A stretch of 64,000 nt of DNA. Origin: Nioella sp. MMSF_3534. GTDB taxonomy: Bacteria > Pseudomonadota > Alphaproteobacteria > Rhodobacterales > Rhodobacteraceae. The notes under the pieces are model-generated. The model had not been told where the DNA came from, did no database searches, and saw nothing but the letters and a program-made list of their open reading frames with translations. Positions within the stretch are counted from its first letter, which is position 1. Each line of letters starts with the position of its first letter. Location of the stretch: contig NZ_JASHJX010000016.1 in NCBI RefSeq assembly GCF_030732985.1, forward strand, positions 1-64,000, given 5' to 3'. This document shows, piece by piece, positions 17,349 to 26,471 of this stretch. Made by a program: the position numbers and the translations under genes.

Positions 17349-17960
17349 ATGTCCCAGGCCCTGCTGTCCCGTTCCTCTGCCCCCCGATCCGGCCCGCGCC
17401 CGCTGCGGCTTCTGGGCCGTTTCGACCTGCCCCGCGCCCGCGCGCATGAGTTTTGCGGGCCTGCCCGACGACGGCTGGCACTGCTGGCCGCGCAGGGCTG
17501 CGACGGGCCGGTCCTGTGGCTGCGCCCCGGCTGGCATCCCGACCGGCTGCATATGGACGGGGTGCGCCCGCTGATCGACCCCGCGCGATTGCTGATGGTC
17601 GACACAAGCCGCCCCGAGGATCTGCTCTGGGCCCTGGAAGAGGCGCTGCGCCCCGGCATCGTGCCGCTTGTTGTGGGCGATCTGCCAGAGCCGCCGGGCC
17701 TGACCCCGGTGCGCCGCCTGCACCTGGCTGCCGAGGCCGGGGCGGTGGCAGGCCGCGCCCCTCTGTGCCTGCTGCTGACCCCCGGCCCGGGCGGGGCTGC
17801 GGGGGTGGAAAGCCGCTGGCAGCTGACACCCGACCATGGCCCCGGCCGCAGCCGCTGGCAACTCGCCCGCCTGCGCGCCCGGCAGGCCCCGCCGAAAAGC
17901 TGGATGCTGGATGACACTGGCATCATCAACACCCAGCCCGAAAAGGCCCCCGCCGCCTGA
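17349..17960 (+). CDS. ImuA-like (RecA-fold, SulA-like) protein under SOS control
   Basis: A 203-residue protein that I recognise only loosely. The segment PVLWLRPGWHPDRLHMDGV followed by LLMVDTSRPEDLLWALEEAL resembles the ImuA family, RecA-like proteins without full ATPase motifs that act with ImuB and DnaE2 in damage-induced mutagenesis. The LexA box immediately upstream supports a DNA-damage role. ImuB and DnaE2 do not follow; the next gene is an MFS transporter. The C-terminus (from about residue 165) is rich in Arg and Pro and may be disordered. It could be a diverged orphan copy. Confidence 0.65.
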   Translation: MSQALLSRSSAPRSGPRPLRLLGRFDLPRARAHEFCGPARRRLALLAAQGCDGPVLWLRPGWHPDRLHMDGVRPLIDPARLLMVDTSRPEDLLWALEEALRPGIVPLVVGDLPEPPGLTPVRRLHLAAEAGAVAGRAPLCLLLTPGPGGAAGVESRWQLTPDHGPGRSRWQLARLRARQAPPKSWMLDDTGIINTQPEKAPAA

Positions 17961-17970
17961 ACGTGCCTTC

Positions 17971-18050
17971 ATCTTGGCAAAAATACCTCGGGGGAGTCGC
18001 CGCAAGGCGACGGGGGCAGAGCCCCCGAAAAACGCTCTTGCAAGAGCGTT
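17971..18050. repeat. Hairpin-rich intergenic repeat (Rhodobacteraceae-type)
   Basis: ATCTTGGCAAAAATACCTCG leads into three stem-loops in a row: GTCGCC-GCAA-GGCGAC (17996-18011), GGGGGC-AGA-GCCCCC (18012-18026), and the perfect 20-base palindrome AACGCTCTTG/CAAGAGCGTT (18031-18050). It lies in the 213-bp gap between the ImuA-like gene and the MFS gene. A shorter relative is at 11771. I associate this kind of text with intergenic repeats of Rhodobacteraceae; it may work as a terminator or mRNA-end structure. Confidence 0.7.
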
Positions 18051-18173
18051 CCCGCGATCCGGCACGCGCAGCATTGAGCGAACCCGCCATAAACGACCCC
18101 GCTGAGGTCGCCGGGGGGACAGCACCGGGCCACCGGCACCCCCAGTCTGACAAAAAAGCCAGCCCCCTGCCCC

Positions 18174-19394
18174 ATGCGCCTTCTCGTTTCCTTTGCCGCC
18201 CTCTTCCTGTCGATCTTCCTTCTGCAGATCTCGTCGGGCGGCGTGGGGCCGCTCGATGTGCTCTCGGGCACCGTCCTGGGCTTCACCAACAGCCAGATCG
18301 GCCTTCTGGGCTCCGCCCATTTCCTCGGTTTCTTCATCGGTTGCTGGTGGGCCCCGCGCCTGATGGGGACCATCGGCCATTCCCGCGCCTTCGCGGCCTT
18401 CACCGCCGCAGGCGCCATCGGGCTTCTCGCCCATATGCTGGTTCTCGATCCCTATGCCTGGGCGCTCATGCGCGTGGCCTCGGGCCTTTGCGTGGCGGGC
18501 TGCTACACGGTGGTCGAGGCCTGGCTGCAATCCAAGGTCACCAACGAGACGCGCGGCCGCGCCATGGGCAGCTACCGGATGGTCGATATGGTGGGCTCGC
18601 TCTGCGCGCAGATGATCATCGGCTTCCTGGAGCCTGCCCATTACGTTTCCTACAACCTGCTGGCGCTGCTGTGCTGTGCGACCCTGCTGCCGCTGACCCT
18701 GTCCCGCGCGACCGAGCCTGTGACCCCCGACGCCCCCCGCCTGCGTCCGGGCATGGCCTGGGCCAAGTCGCCGCTTGCCGTCGCGGGCGTCATGGTGGCC
18801 GCCGTCTCCTCCGCCTCGTTCCGCATGGTGGGTCCGCTCTATGGCACCGAGGTGGGCCTGCGCGCCGACCAGATCGCCTATTTCCTCTCCGCCTTCGTCC
18901 TCGGCGGCGCGCTGGCACAACTGCCCGTGGGCTGGCTGGCGGACCGCTATGACCGCAGGTGGGTGCTGATCGGCATGTCCATCGCCGCCCTGCCCGCCTG
19001 CGGCTTCACCATCGCCGTCAGCGGCATGGGCACCGCCGCCGTCATGGGGGCGGCCTTTTTCTTCGGGCTGATGACTTTCCCGATCTACTCGATCTCGGCC
19101 GCCCATGCCCATGACTGGGCCGAAGATCATGAGCGGGTAGAGCTTTCCGCCGCGCTCATGTTCTTCTACGCGCTTGGCGCCATTGTCGCGCCGCTCCTGA
19201 CCTCGAACCTGATCTCTCTCTACGGTCCCGGGGCGCTCTTCTCCTTCATCGCCGCCGCGCATCTGGGGCTTGTCGTCTTCGGCCTGGTCCGCATGCGCCG
19301 CCGGGCCAGCGCCAGCACCCGCGCGCCCTATGTCTGGGTGCCGCGCACAAGCTTTCAGGTCGGGCGTATCTTCCGCCGAAATCACCGCCCCTGA
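18174..19394 (+). CDS. MFS transporter (YcaD-like)
   Basis: A 406-residue inner-membrane protein with about 12 hydrophobic segments. The loop between helices 2 and 3 carries GTIGHSRAFA, and the corresponding loop of the second half has LADRYDRRWVLIG, the MFS signature. Resemblance is to YcaD/YfkF-type members. The start ATG at 18174 directly precedes the first helix (LLVSFAALFLSIFLLQ). The C-terminus carries a basic tail. The substrate is unknown; metG follows 81 bases later. Confidence 0.87.
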   Translation: MRLLVSFAALFLSIFLLQISSGGVGPLDVLSGTVLGFTNSQIGLLGSAHFLGFFIGCWWAPRLMGTIGHSRAFAAFTAAGAIGLLAHMLVLDPYAWALMRVASGLCVAGCYTVVEAWLQSKVTNETRGRAMGSYRMVDMVGSLCAQMIIGFLEPAHYVSYNLLALLCCATLLPLTLSRATEPVTPDAPRLRPGMAWAKSPLAVAGVMVAAVSSASFRMVGPLYGTEVGLRADQIAYFLSAFVLGGALAQLPVGWLADRYDRRWVLIGMSIAALPACGFTIAVSGMGTAAVMGAAFFFGLMTFPIYSISAAHAHDWAEDHERVELSAALMFFYALGAIVAPLLTSNLISLYGPGALFSFIAAAHLGLVVFGLVRMRRRASASTRAPYVWVPRTSFQVGRIFRRNHRP

Positions 19395-19475
19395 ACCCGA
19401 CCCGCGCAAGGGTTCTGGTCCTTGCGCCGCGCCTGCGCTAAACGGGGCTGCGCAAGGACGACAAAAGGCACTCCG

Positions 19476-21194
19476 ATGGCACGAATCCTCATCACCTCGG
19501 CGATTCCCTATATCAACGGGATCAAGCACCTGGGCAATCTCGTGGGCAGCCAGCTGCCCGCCGATCTCTATGCCCGCTACCAGCGGGGCCGGGGCAATGA
19601 AGTCATGTTCCTGTGTGCCACCGACGAACACGGCACCCCCGCCGAACTGGCCGCCGCCAAGGCCGGCAAGCCGGTTGCGGAGTACTGCGCCGAAATGTGG
19701 GCTGTGCAGGCCGAGATCGCCAAGGGCTTCCGCCTCAGCTTCGACCATTTCGGACGCTCCTCCAGCAAGCAAAACCACAAGCTGACGCAACATCTGGCAG
19801 GCAAGCTTTACGAGGCCGGACTGATCCGCGAGGTCGATGACCAGCAGATGTATTCCAAGGCCGATGGCCGCTTCCTGCCGGATCGCTATGTGGAGGGCAC
19901 CTGCCCCAATTGCGGCTTCGAAAGTGCCCGTGGCGACCAGTGCGACAACTGCACCAAGCAGCTGGACCCGGTTGACCTGATCAACCCGCGCTCCACGATT
20001 TCAGGTTCCACCGATCTGGAGATGCGCCCGACCAAGCACCTGTTCCTGTGCCAGTCCAAGCTGAAGGATCAGCTGGAGGCCTGGATCGACTCCAAAACCG
20101 ACTGGCCGGTGCTGACCACCTCGATTGCCAAGAAATGGCTGAACGATGGCGACGGGTTGCAGGATCGGGGGATCACCCGCGATCTGGATTGGGGAATTCC
20201 CGTGAAGCGCGGCGATGAGGACTGGCCGGGCATGGAGGGCAAGGTCTTCTACGTCTGGTTCGACGCCCCTATCGAGTATATCGCCTGCGCCGCCGAATGG
20301 GCCGAGGCCAATGGCAAGACGGAGGCCGACTGGCAACGCTGGTGGCGTACCGACAAGGGCGCGGGTGACGTGCGCTACGTCCAGTTCATGGGCAAGGACA
20401 ACGTGCCCTTCCACACGCTCAGCTTCCCCGCGACCATGATCGGATCGGGCGAGCCGTGGAAGATGGTCGATTACATCAAGTCCTTCAACTACCTCAACTA
20501 CGATGGCGGCCAGTTCAGCACCTCGCGCGGGCGCGGTGTCTTCATGGATCAGGCGCTGGAAATCCTGCCCGCCGACTACTGGCGCTGGTGGCTTCTGTCC
20601 CACGCCCCCGAAAGCTCGGACAGCGAGTTCACCTGGGAAAACTTCCAGGCCTCGGTGAACAAGGATCTGGCCGACGTGTTGGGCAATTTCGTCAGCCGCG
20701 TCACCAAGTTCTGCCGGTCCAAGTTCGGCGAGGTCGTGCCCGAGGGCGGCGATTACGGCGATCAGGAGTTTGCGCTGGTGGCCGAGCTGGAAGAAAAGCT
20801 CGAAGCCTACGAGGCACATATGGAGGCGATGGAGGTCCGCAAGGCCGCCGCCGAATTGCGCGCCATCTGGGTCGCGGGCAACGAATACCTGCAGGCCGCC
20901 GCGCCCTGGGCCGCCTTCAAGGAAGACCCCGACCGCGCCGCGGCCATCGTGCGCCTGTCGCTCAACCTGATCCGTCTTTATGCGGTCCTGTCGGAGCCCT
21001 TCATCCCCGATGCATCGGCCACGATGCTGGCGGCGATGAACGCAGATGGCGCGGGCTGGCCCGATTCCGTGGGTGACGCGCTGGCGGTGCTGGAGGCCGG
21101 TCATGGCTTTAGCGTGCCGGATGTGCTCTTTGCCAAGATCAGCGACGAGGACCGCGAAAGCTGGCAGGAAAGATTTGCAGGCACCCGAACCTGA
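19476..21194 (+). CDS. metG: Methionyl-tRNA synthetase
   Basis: A 572-residue class I synthetase that charges tRNA-Met. The HIGH region reads [14 protein letters not shown] (residues 10-23). The zinc-knuckle cysteines lie in [17 protein letters not shown] (near residues 144-160), and the KMSKS equivalent is the variant KFSTS-like QFSTSRGRG. The single Cys-knuckle short form without a C-terminal dimerisation domain is usual in alphaproteobacteria. The start ATG at 19476 is followed at once by the Rossmann strand [10 protein letters not shown]. Essential housekeeping gene. Confidence 0.96.
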   Translation: MARILITSAIPYINGIKHLGNLVGSQLPADLYARYQRGRGNEVMFLCATDEHGTPAELAAAKAGKPVAEYCAEMWAVQAEIAKGFRLSFDHFGRSSSKQNHKLTQHLAGKLYEAGLIREVDDQQMYSKADGRFLPDRYVEGTCPNCGFESARGDQCDNCTKQLDPVDLINPRSTISGSTDLEMRPTKHLFLCQSKLKDQLEAWIDSKTDWPVLTTSIAKKWLNDGDGLQDRGITRDLDWGIPVKRGDEDWPGMEGKVFYVWFDAPIEYIACAAEWAEANGKTEADWQRWWRTDKGAGDVRYVQFMGKDNVPFHTLSFPATMIGSGEPWKMVDYIKSFNYLNYDGGQFSTSRGRGVFMDQALEILPADYWRWWLLSHAPESSDSEFTWENFQASVNKDLADVLGNFVSRVTKFCRSKFGEVVPEGGDYGDQEFALVAELEEKLEAYEAHMEAMEVRKAAAELRAIWVAGNEYLQAAAPWAAFKEDPDRAAAIVRLSLNLIRLYAVLSEPFIPDASATMLAAMNADGAGWPDSVGDALAVLEAGHGFSVPDVLFAKISDEDRESWQERFAGTRT

Positions 21195-21207
21195 CCGGGG
21201 GCCGCAT

Positions 21208-21294
21208 GCGGGCGTGATGGAATGGTAGACATATCAGACTTAAAATCTGAAGGGCCCTGTGCCCGTGTGGGTTCGAGTCCCACCGCCCGCACCA
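21208..21294 (+). tRNA. tRNA-Leu (UAA anticodon)
   Basis: The acceptor stem GCGGGCG (21208-21214) pairs with CGCCCGC (21284-21290), followed by discriminator A and encoded CCA. The anticodon stem TCAGA/TCTGA encloses loop CTTAAAA, giving anticodon TAA at 21241-21243. The long variable arm (GGGCCCTGTGCCC) and the T-arm GGGTTCGAGTCCC are typical of a class II leucine tRNA. It begins 13 bases after the metG stop. Confidence 0.97.
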
Positions 21295-21504
21295 CAAACT
21301 CTTGAAGATCCGATTACAACCGATTGCACGGTCGCTTTTTTCGTCAAACCGCCTGCCTACTGTCCGGCGGTGCGGATCTTTTTCAGGCGTTGGGTGTGCA
21401 AGGGCACATATGCCGCGCCCGTCCAATTCCGATCTTCCGTTTTCTCATGAATGCGGCGGGTTTCCTTGGCAGAGCAGGATCAGCACCGTCAGCAGAATAG
21501 CAAA

Positions 21505-21545
21505 GCGACCGGCGGGACCACTGATCCGCCGGTCGCCGTGTTTTT
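21505..21545. terminator. Strong stem-loop terminator
   Basis: A perfect 11-bp stem GCGACCGGCGG / CCGCCGGTCGC with a 10-base loop (21505-21536) is followed on the plus strand by CGTGTTTTTCTT. It can end transcription coming from metG/tRNA-Leu. Read on the minus strand, the stem is followed by TTTGCTATTCT, so it may also serve the leftward isomerase gene that ends at 21568. The rest of the 273-bp gap 21295-21567 shows no gene. Confidence 0.8.
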
Positions 21546-21567
21546 CTTAGCGTCGATTGCTGCCGGA

Positions 21568-22431
21568 TTACCCGAACAGTCTTTTGAACCGGTCTATGCA
21601 AAGTCGAAAGCCATCCTCGAAACTGCCATTTCCCGGATGGTAGACGCTTTCAAAGGAAATCACGCCATCATAACCATCAGCGCGCAGGGCCTCTGCCACG
21701 GGGAGGAACTGCTCGGCGAGTTGGCCTTCCCCCATCCGGCGCACTTCCAGTGTGGCGCGTGGCGTATCGACTTGGACATCCTTGATATGCACATGCCCCA
21801 GATATCCGTCCTTCACGGCGTCGTAGCCATCCGGCCAGGCCGCTTCGTGGCACCAGCAGTTATTCGCCGGATCCCAGAGCACTTTCAGCACGTCCTTTGC
21901 ACCCAGATCGTCGATCAGCTTACGCCCCGTGTAGTTGGAATTCACCATTGTACCGTTGCCGGTTTCGACAACCAAGGTCACCCCGGCATCGCGCGCGACG
22001 TCGCAGGCAGGTGCAATCAGCGGCAGCATCGCGTCCCATGCCCCATGCGCCACGTTCCATTTCTCGGCGCCGTTCAGCCCCCACAGGATTTGCTCTTTCT
22101 TCGGTGTCATGATGCGGACCAGCGGGCTGCCGACCACATGCGCCATGTCGATGACGCGCTTCAGCGCGTCCATGTGGCGAGAGTGCAGCTCGTCCCCTGG
22201 CCGGTTGTCCTTGGTCATGCCCGCAAAGATGTGACGCGACAGGCAGCTGACCGGTTTGCCACGGTCGCGCAGCAGCCGGTCGATCTCGGCAATCTCGGCG
22301 GCGGAATGGTCGCCCACTTCCGTATCGCCCACGAATTGCAGTTCGGCATAGGTCAGCCCGAACTCGTCCATGACATCAACTGCATGGGACAGGTCGCGGC
22401 TGATCCCGTCACAAATGACACCCAGTTTCAT
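21568..22431 (-). CDS. TIM-barrel sugar isomerase/epimerase (AP endonuclease-2 family)
   Basis: A 287-residue xylose-isomerase-like TIM barrel starting MKLGVICDGISRDL. Metal and acid residues appear at ETGNG (about residue 158), WDPANN, HIKDV (about 210) and the C-terminal SFESVYHPG. Relatives include inosose dehydratases, 3-dehydroshikimate dehydratases and ketose epimerases, so the exact substrate is open. It ends the leftward operon dctP-dctQ-dctM-dehydrogenase-isomerase and sits 14 bases after the dehydrogenase gene. A role in catabolism of a polyol or sugar acid imported by the TRAP system follows from context. Confidence 0.82.
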   Translation of the reverse strand: MKLGVICDGISRDLSHAVDVMDEFGLTYAELQFVGDTEVGDHSAAEIAEIDRLLRDRGKPVSCLSRHIFAGMTKDNRPGDELHSRHMDALKRVIDMAHVVGSPLVRIMTPKKEQILWGLNGAEKWNVAHGAWDAMLPLIAPACDVARDAGVTLVVETGNGTMVNSNYTGRKLIDDLGAKDVLKVLWDPANNCWCHEAAWPDGYDAVKDGYLGHVHIKDVQVDTPRATLEVRRMGEGQLAEQFLPVAEALRADGYDGVISFESVYHPGNGSFEDGFRLCIDRFKRLFG

Positions 22432-22445
22432 CGGCTTTCTCCTAT

Positions 22446-23336
22446 TCAGCGGTGCAGTTCCGCGCCGACGATCTCTTCGATCACCCGCGTGCAGGCCCAG
22501 TTGTCCCCGTCGGGGTATTTCGACTTTCCGGCGTGAAAGATTTGCATGGCGGTCGAGGCCATCTGCATCGGTACTTCCAGCTCTTCGGCAAGATCCATCG
22601 AGATGGTCAGGTCCTTGTGCATGGTGCCGATGCCCGACCCGGTATTGGCAAACTTGCGGTCGATGATGTTTTCCAGCGCCGTGTTGGTGCAGCCGCAGCC
22701 CGCGCCAGAGGTTGAGAAGACCCTGAACAGATGCTCGCCCTTCACACCGGCCTTGGCGGCCAGCACCGAGGCTTCGAACGTGGCCGAGAAGATCGAGCCG
22801 ATAAGCGTTTGCAGGCAGGCTTTCACGGTCTGGCCCATGCCCGGTTCAGTCCCGATATGGTGGATGGTGGCCGAGACCGCCTCCATCGCCGAGCGGACCT
22901 GTGCGATGACGGCATCAGGGGCCGAGGCCATCATGGTCAGCGTCCCGCCTTGCGCGCCGGGAAAGCCACCGGATACAGGCGTGTCGATCAGGTGAATGCC
23001 GGTGCCGTCCATGGCGTTGCCGATCTCGACGGCTTCGCGAGGCCGGATGGTGGCGGTCAGCAGAATTGTGCCGCCGGGGGCCATATGCGCGGCCAGCCCG
23101 TCAGCGCCAAGGATCACGGCCTTGGCCTGATCGCCGTTCATCACCATCACGAAGGCGGCCTCGGCCCCGTCACCGGCCTGCGCCACGCTGGCAGCGGGCC
23201 TGCCGCCCATTGCCTCGAAAGCAGCCAGGCGGTCGGGGCTCAGGTCGAACCCGGCAACATCGAACCCCGCCTTGATCAGGTTCTTTGCCAGGCCCGAGCC
23301 CATGTCACCCAATCCGATCACACATATGCGTTTCAT
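22446..23336 (-). CDS. 3-Hydroxyisobutyrate dehydrogenase-family oxidoreductase (LtnD-like)
   Basis: A 296-residue beta-hydroxyacid dehydrogenase. The NAD-binding GLGDMGSGLAKNL lies at residues 8-20, the substrate-binding DTPVSGGFPGAQGGTL near residue 118, and the catalytic lysine in GMGQTVKACLQTL near residue 167. The family oxidises 3-hydroxyisobutyrate, tartronate semialdehyde, L-threonate and similar hydroxyacids. The TRAP-transporter partner genes argue for a sugar acid such as a threonate-like compound, but the OtnK/LtnK kinases that would mark that pathway are absent. Confidence 0.85.
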   Translation of the reverse strand: MKRICVIGLGDMGSGLAKNLIKAGFDVAGFDLSPDRLAAFEAMGGRPAASVAQAGDGAEAAFVMVMNGDQAKAVILGADGLAAHMAPGGTILLTATIRPREAVEIGNAMDGTGIHLIDTPVSGGFPGAQGGTLTMMASAPDAVIAQVRSAMEAVSATIHHIGTEPGMGQTVKACLQTLIGSIFSATFEASVLAAKAGVKGEHLFRVFSTSGAGCGCTNTALENIIDRKFANTGSGIGTMHKDLTISMDLAEELEVPMQMASTAMQIFHAGKSKYPDGDNWACTRVIEEIVGAELHR

Positions 23337-23454
23337 GCATCTTTCCTTTTCTGCGCGCGCAGGCGCGGTCCATCAGATCGGGGGTTTCAGCACCCGTCTT
23401 GCGACGGTGCGCGGCACGTCCAGCAGACACCCCGGTGCCAAATTCCAGTCGCGC

Positions 23455-24735
23455 CTACGGTCCCATGACAGCATCCGGGATCCACAAGACCAGTTCGGGG
23501 AAGACGCAGAGCAGACCCAGAACCACCACATTGGCCATCAGGAAAGGTGCCGCCCCCAGGAAGATCTGGCCAATCGGCAAGCGGCAGATCGCAGCGCAGA
23601 CGTTAAGGCAATTCCCCACCGGCGGCGTGCAGGCCCCGACGGCGAGGCCCGAGACAAGGACCACACCGAAATGCACACCGGACACGCCAAGGTTCTGGGC
23701 AACGGGCAAAAGTACCGGCGTCAGCAGCAGAATGGCGGGGCTGACATCTATGAAGGTGCCCGCCAGCAGGATGAGCACGGCAGAGACCAGCAGGAAAGTG
23801 GTCGCGTCCAGTCCCAGACCCTCGACGAAATCGGCCAGCTGATCGGGCACGCGTTCCAGCGCCAGCACCGTGATGAAGACCTGGCTGAAGGCGATGATCA
23901 TCATGATCTTGGCAGACATGATGATCGCGTTGCGCATCGCGCCGGGCAGATCCTTGATGACGGTGAACCCGACAAGGAAGAACCCGATGATCAACCCGTA
24001 GACCGCCGCCGTGCCCGCCGTTTCCGTTGGCGTGACAAAGCCGAAGACGACCGAGCCCACGATCAGTACCGGCATGATCACCACGGCAGCGGATCGGCGC
24101 GCCTGGCGCAGGGCTTCTTTCATTGTGAAGGGAACGACCTCTGTCGGGTAATCCCGTGCCTTTGCGATACGCCAGACGATCACCAGTTGCAGTAGACCCA
24201 CCATGATGCCGGGGATGATGCCGCCCAGAAACAGCCGACCGATCGATTCCTCGGCGGCGATGGCGTAAATGATCATGGGCACCGAGGGCGGGATGATCAT
24301 GCCCATGGTGGACGAGGCGACCGTGATCCCTGCCGCAAAGCTGCGCGGATATCCGCGACGTTCCATTTCCGGGATCAGGACGGACCCGATCGAGGCCGTA
24401 TCGGAGGCCGACGAGCCGGAAATGCCACCGAAGATCATCGAGCCCACCACATTCACAAGGCCAAGACCGCCCTTCATCCGCCCCACGAAGAAGGTGGACA
24501 GGTCCAGCAGGCGTTGCGTGATGCCGCCGGAATTCATCACCAGCCCCATCAGGATGAAGAACGGCAGCGACACCAGCGGGTAATTGTTGATCCCTGCGAA
24601 GAAGCGCTGGATCACGAAGCCAGTTCCGAAAGGCGCTTCGATCATGAAATAGGCCAGGCTCGCCAGGCCAAGCGCATAGGCGATCGGAACCCCGATGACG
24701 AGCAGAAGGAGAAGGGCACCGAACAGGATCAGCAT
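23455..24735 (-). CDS. dctM: TRAP transporter large membrane subunit DctM
   Basis: A 426-residue inner-membrane protein with about 12 hydrophobic segments, the large permease of a tripartite ATP-independent periplasmic transporter. The motif FGGISGSSASDTASIGSVLIPEM (its first part is enough) and PPSVPMIIYAI are typical of DctM. The start was placed at ATG 24735, because longer in-frame codons overlap dctQ and show no family similarity. It follows dctQ by 1 base. The substrate is set by DctP. Confidence 0.93.
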   Translation of the reverse strand: MLILFGALLLLLVIGVPIAYALGLASLAYFMIEAPFGTGFVIQRFFAGINNYPLVSLPFFILMGLVMNSGGITQRLLDLSTFFVGRMKGGLGLVNVVGSMIFGGISGSSASDTASIGSVLIPEMERRGYPRSFAAGITVASSTMGMIIPPSVPMIIYAIAAEESIGRLFLGGIIPGIMVGLLQLVIVWRIAKARDYPTEVVPFTMKEALRQARRSAAVVIMPVLIVGSVVFGFVTPTETAGTAAVYGLIIGFFLVGFTVIKDLPGAMRNAIIMSAKIMMIIAFSQVFITVLALERVPDQLADFVEGLGLDATTFLLVSAVLILLAGTFIDVSPAILLLTPVLLPVAQNLGVSGVHFGVVLVSGLAVGACTPPVGNCLNVCAAICRLPIGQIFLGAAPFLMANVVVLGLLCVFPELVLWIPDAVMGP

Positions 24736-24736
24736 A

Positions 24737-25240
24737 TCAATCCTCCGGCATCCACAGACGGTCCGTTTCGATCTCGCCCCCGAGGGCAAGCACGATCTTG
24801 ACCAGGCTGAACAGCACCCCAAGCCCACAGGCGATCGGTACAACCACGAACACATAGGCCTGCGGCATGCCGAAGGGCTGCCAGATGTTCCGGCCCGGTC
24901 CGGCGATCCAATCGAAGGACAGGTAGACAAGCGCCCCGTTCATGAAGGCAACCAATGCAAGGCCGAGGATATAGAAGGCCAGCGTCACCGGGCGTGGCAG
25001 CGCCTCGATGAATACCGTGATGGCGATATGTTCCCGCCGGCTGATGGCCACGGCGCCGCCCAGGGCGCTGGTGGTCAGGAAAGCGATCTTGACCAGTTCA
25101 TCCACGCCATAGATTGCCGCATCGAAGGGACGCATCAGTACCTTCGTCACGACGATCACAAGAAACACCGTGAAGAGAACGATCATCACGTTCTCGATCA
25201 GGCGGGCCAACCCGGCCTCAAGCGCAGCGAGCTGTTTCAT
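24737..25240 (-). CDS. dctQ: TRAP transporter small membrane subunit DctQ
   Basis: A 167-residue four-helix membrane protein of the DctQ family. The first helix is VMIVLFTVFLVIVVTKVLMR, followed by the conserved DELVKIAFLTTSALGGAVAI. It bridges the SBP and DctM. It sits 73 bases downstream of dctP and 1 base upstream of dctM. Confidence 0.92.
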   Translation of the reverse strand: MKQLAALEAGLARLIENVMIVLFTVFLVIVVTKVLMRPFDAAIYGVDELVKIAFLTTSALGGAVAISRREHIAITVFIEALPRPVTLAFYILGLALVAFMNGALVYLSFDWIAGPGRNIWQPFGMPQAYVFVVVPIACGLGVLFSLVKIVLALGGEIETDRLWMPED

Positions 25241-25313
25241 GCGAGGTGCCTTTCGCTAGAGACGACTGCGCGAGGCCCAAGCGGACCCCGCACAGCCGGA
25301 GGGAGAGGAACCC

Positions 25314-26309
25314 TCAGCCGCAGGACTGCGCTGCTGCGCGGGCTGCTGCGACATCTTCGGCGGTGAAATGACCCGCCTCGATCATCTGCTGGTAGACCGG
25401 TTGAACGCGGTCCTGGAACTCGGCCAGCGCTTCGGGCGTCAGCGTGTTGATCTCCATATGCTCTGCCAGATCCTCAATGACCGCCGTTTCCGCCTCTCGG
25501 TACAGCTGGTCGGACATGGCCAGCGCCTCGACAGCGACCTCGTCGAAGATCTGCTGAAGATCCTGGGGCAGGCTCTCATACCAGGCCAGATTGACAATCA
25601 GCGGATCGGGGCCGGTCATGTGGTTGGTCAGCGACAGATAGTCCTGAACCTCGTGAATATTGAAATCCCAGATGTTCTGTGGCGGGTTGTGCTGGCCGTC
25701 GATCACCCCCTGCTGGAAGGCCTGATAAGCCTCGGAGAAAGGCATCGCCACCGGAACCGAGCCAAGCGCGGTGCCGGTCGCGATCATCAGGTCGGATTGC
25801 GGTTCACGAATCTGAAGGCCTTCAAGATCAGACACTTGCGTGATGGGCCGCACATTGGTCGTATATGCACGGAAGCCCTGGCTGATGCCGGTGGCCGGAA
25901 TGTGGTAGCCGTTCGCCTCGGCCCGTGCCTGCACACCGTCGGTGAAGTCGGACGCGACAAGGCACTGCATCTCATCCCAGCCCGATACGAGGAAGGGCAG
26001 CTGATAGATGTTGAACGCGCCCGACGCATCCGCGAAGAAACCGCCCCGAGTTCCCTGCAACAGCCCCGACGTCACCTGGTCCATCATCTCGCGTTCATTC
26101 CCAAGCGTGCCGCCAAAGAAGCTTTCCACCTCGATTCGACCGCCGGAACGCTCTTCAAGCTGTTCTTCGAAATAGATCATGGATTGCGAGCGGATCGAGC
26201 TTTCCGGTTGCTCATTGCCATAGCGGAACGTGAATTCCTGCGCCGCCACAGCGGTACTCAGCAAGGCAAGGCTGGCCGCGCTGGCCAGAAGGTGCTTTGA
26301 AATCGTCAT
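25314..26309 (-). CDS. dctP: TRAP transporter substrate-binding protein DctP
   Basis: A 331-residue periplasmic protein. The signal peptide is residues 1-23 (hydrophobic core LLASAASLALLSTAVAA, cleavage after AVAA before QEF). The DctP fold shows FRYGNEQPESS at the N-terminus and AYQAFQQGVIDGQHNPPQNI near residue 197, with the arginine-containing LQIREPQS that usually binds the substrate carboxylate. This suggests an organic acid ligand. GGAGGAATG precedes the start. First gene of the operon, divergent from the LacI regulator at 26472. Confidence 0.93.
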   Translation of the reverse strand: MTISKHLLASAASLALLSTAVAAQEFTFRYGNEQPESSIRSQSMIYFEEQLEERSGGRIEVESFFGGTLGNEREMMDQVTSGLLQGTRGGFFADASGAFNIYQLPFLVSGWDEMQCLVASDFTDGVQARAEANGYHIPATGISQGFRAYTTNVRPITQVSDLEGLQIREPQSDLMIATGTALGSVPVAMPFSEAYQAFQQGVIDGQHNPPQNIWDFNIHEVQDYLSLTNHMTGPDPLIVNLAWYESLPQDLQQIFDEVAVEALAMSDQLYREAETAVIEDLAEHMEINTLTPEALAEFQDRVQPVYQQMIEAGHFTAEDVAAARAAAQSCG

Positions 26310-26394
26310 TCATTCCTCCCTGGATCATCCTCGCCCCGAGACCGAGACGGGTTGTGGCATCGGTATTCCATTGGCATTTGCCTTCGGGCAAGCA

Positions 26395-26428
26395 AAACCA
26401 CATCAACAAGATGAAATTGATGTGGTTT
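26395..26428. promoter_or_regulatory. Large palindrome, candidate LacI-type operator between dctP and the regulator
   Basis: AAACCACATCAA (26395-26406) and TTGATGTGGTTT (26417-26428) form a perfect 12-base inverted repeat around a 10-base spacer. The site is in the 162-bp divergent region between dctP and the LacI-family gene at 26472. Symmetry and place suggest that this regulator controls the TRAP operon and itself. LacI operators are usually shorter and near-continuous, so two overlapping sites or a different binding mode are possible. Confidence 0.6.
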
Positions 26429-26471
26429 GATGTTTTGACTGAGAGAGAACATGCAATAATGATTGAAGTTG

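Noticed and set aside
17325-19793. Long minus-strand open frame of over 800 codons opposite the ImuA-like, MFS and metG genes
   Set aside because: It is antisense to three genes with clear family motifs and shows no domain of its own.
21208-21567. tRNA-Leu as an integration site with an island to its right
   Set aside because: No integrase, no duplicated tRNA 3' end and no change of composition was seen; the following TRAP genes look native.
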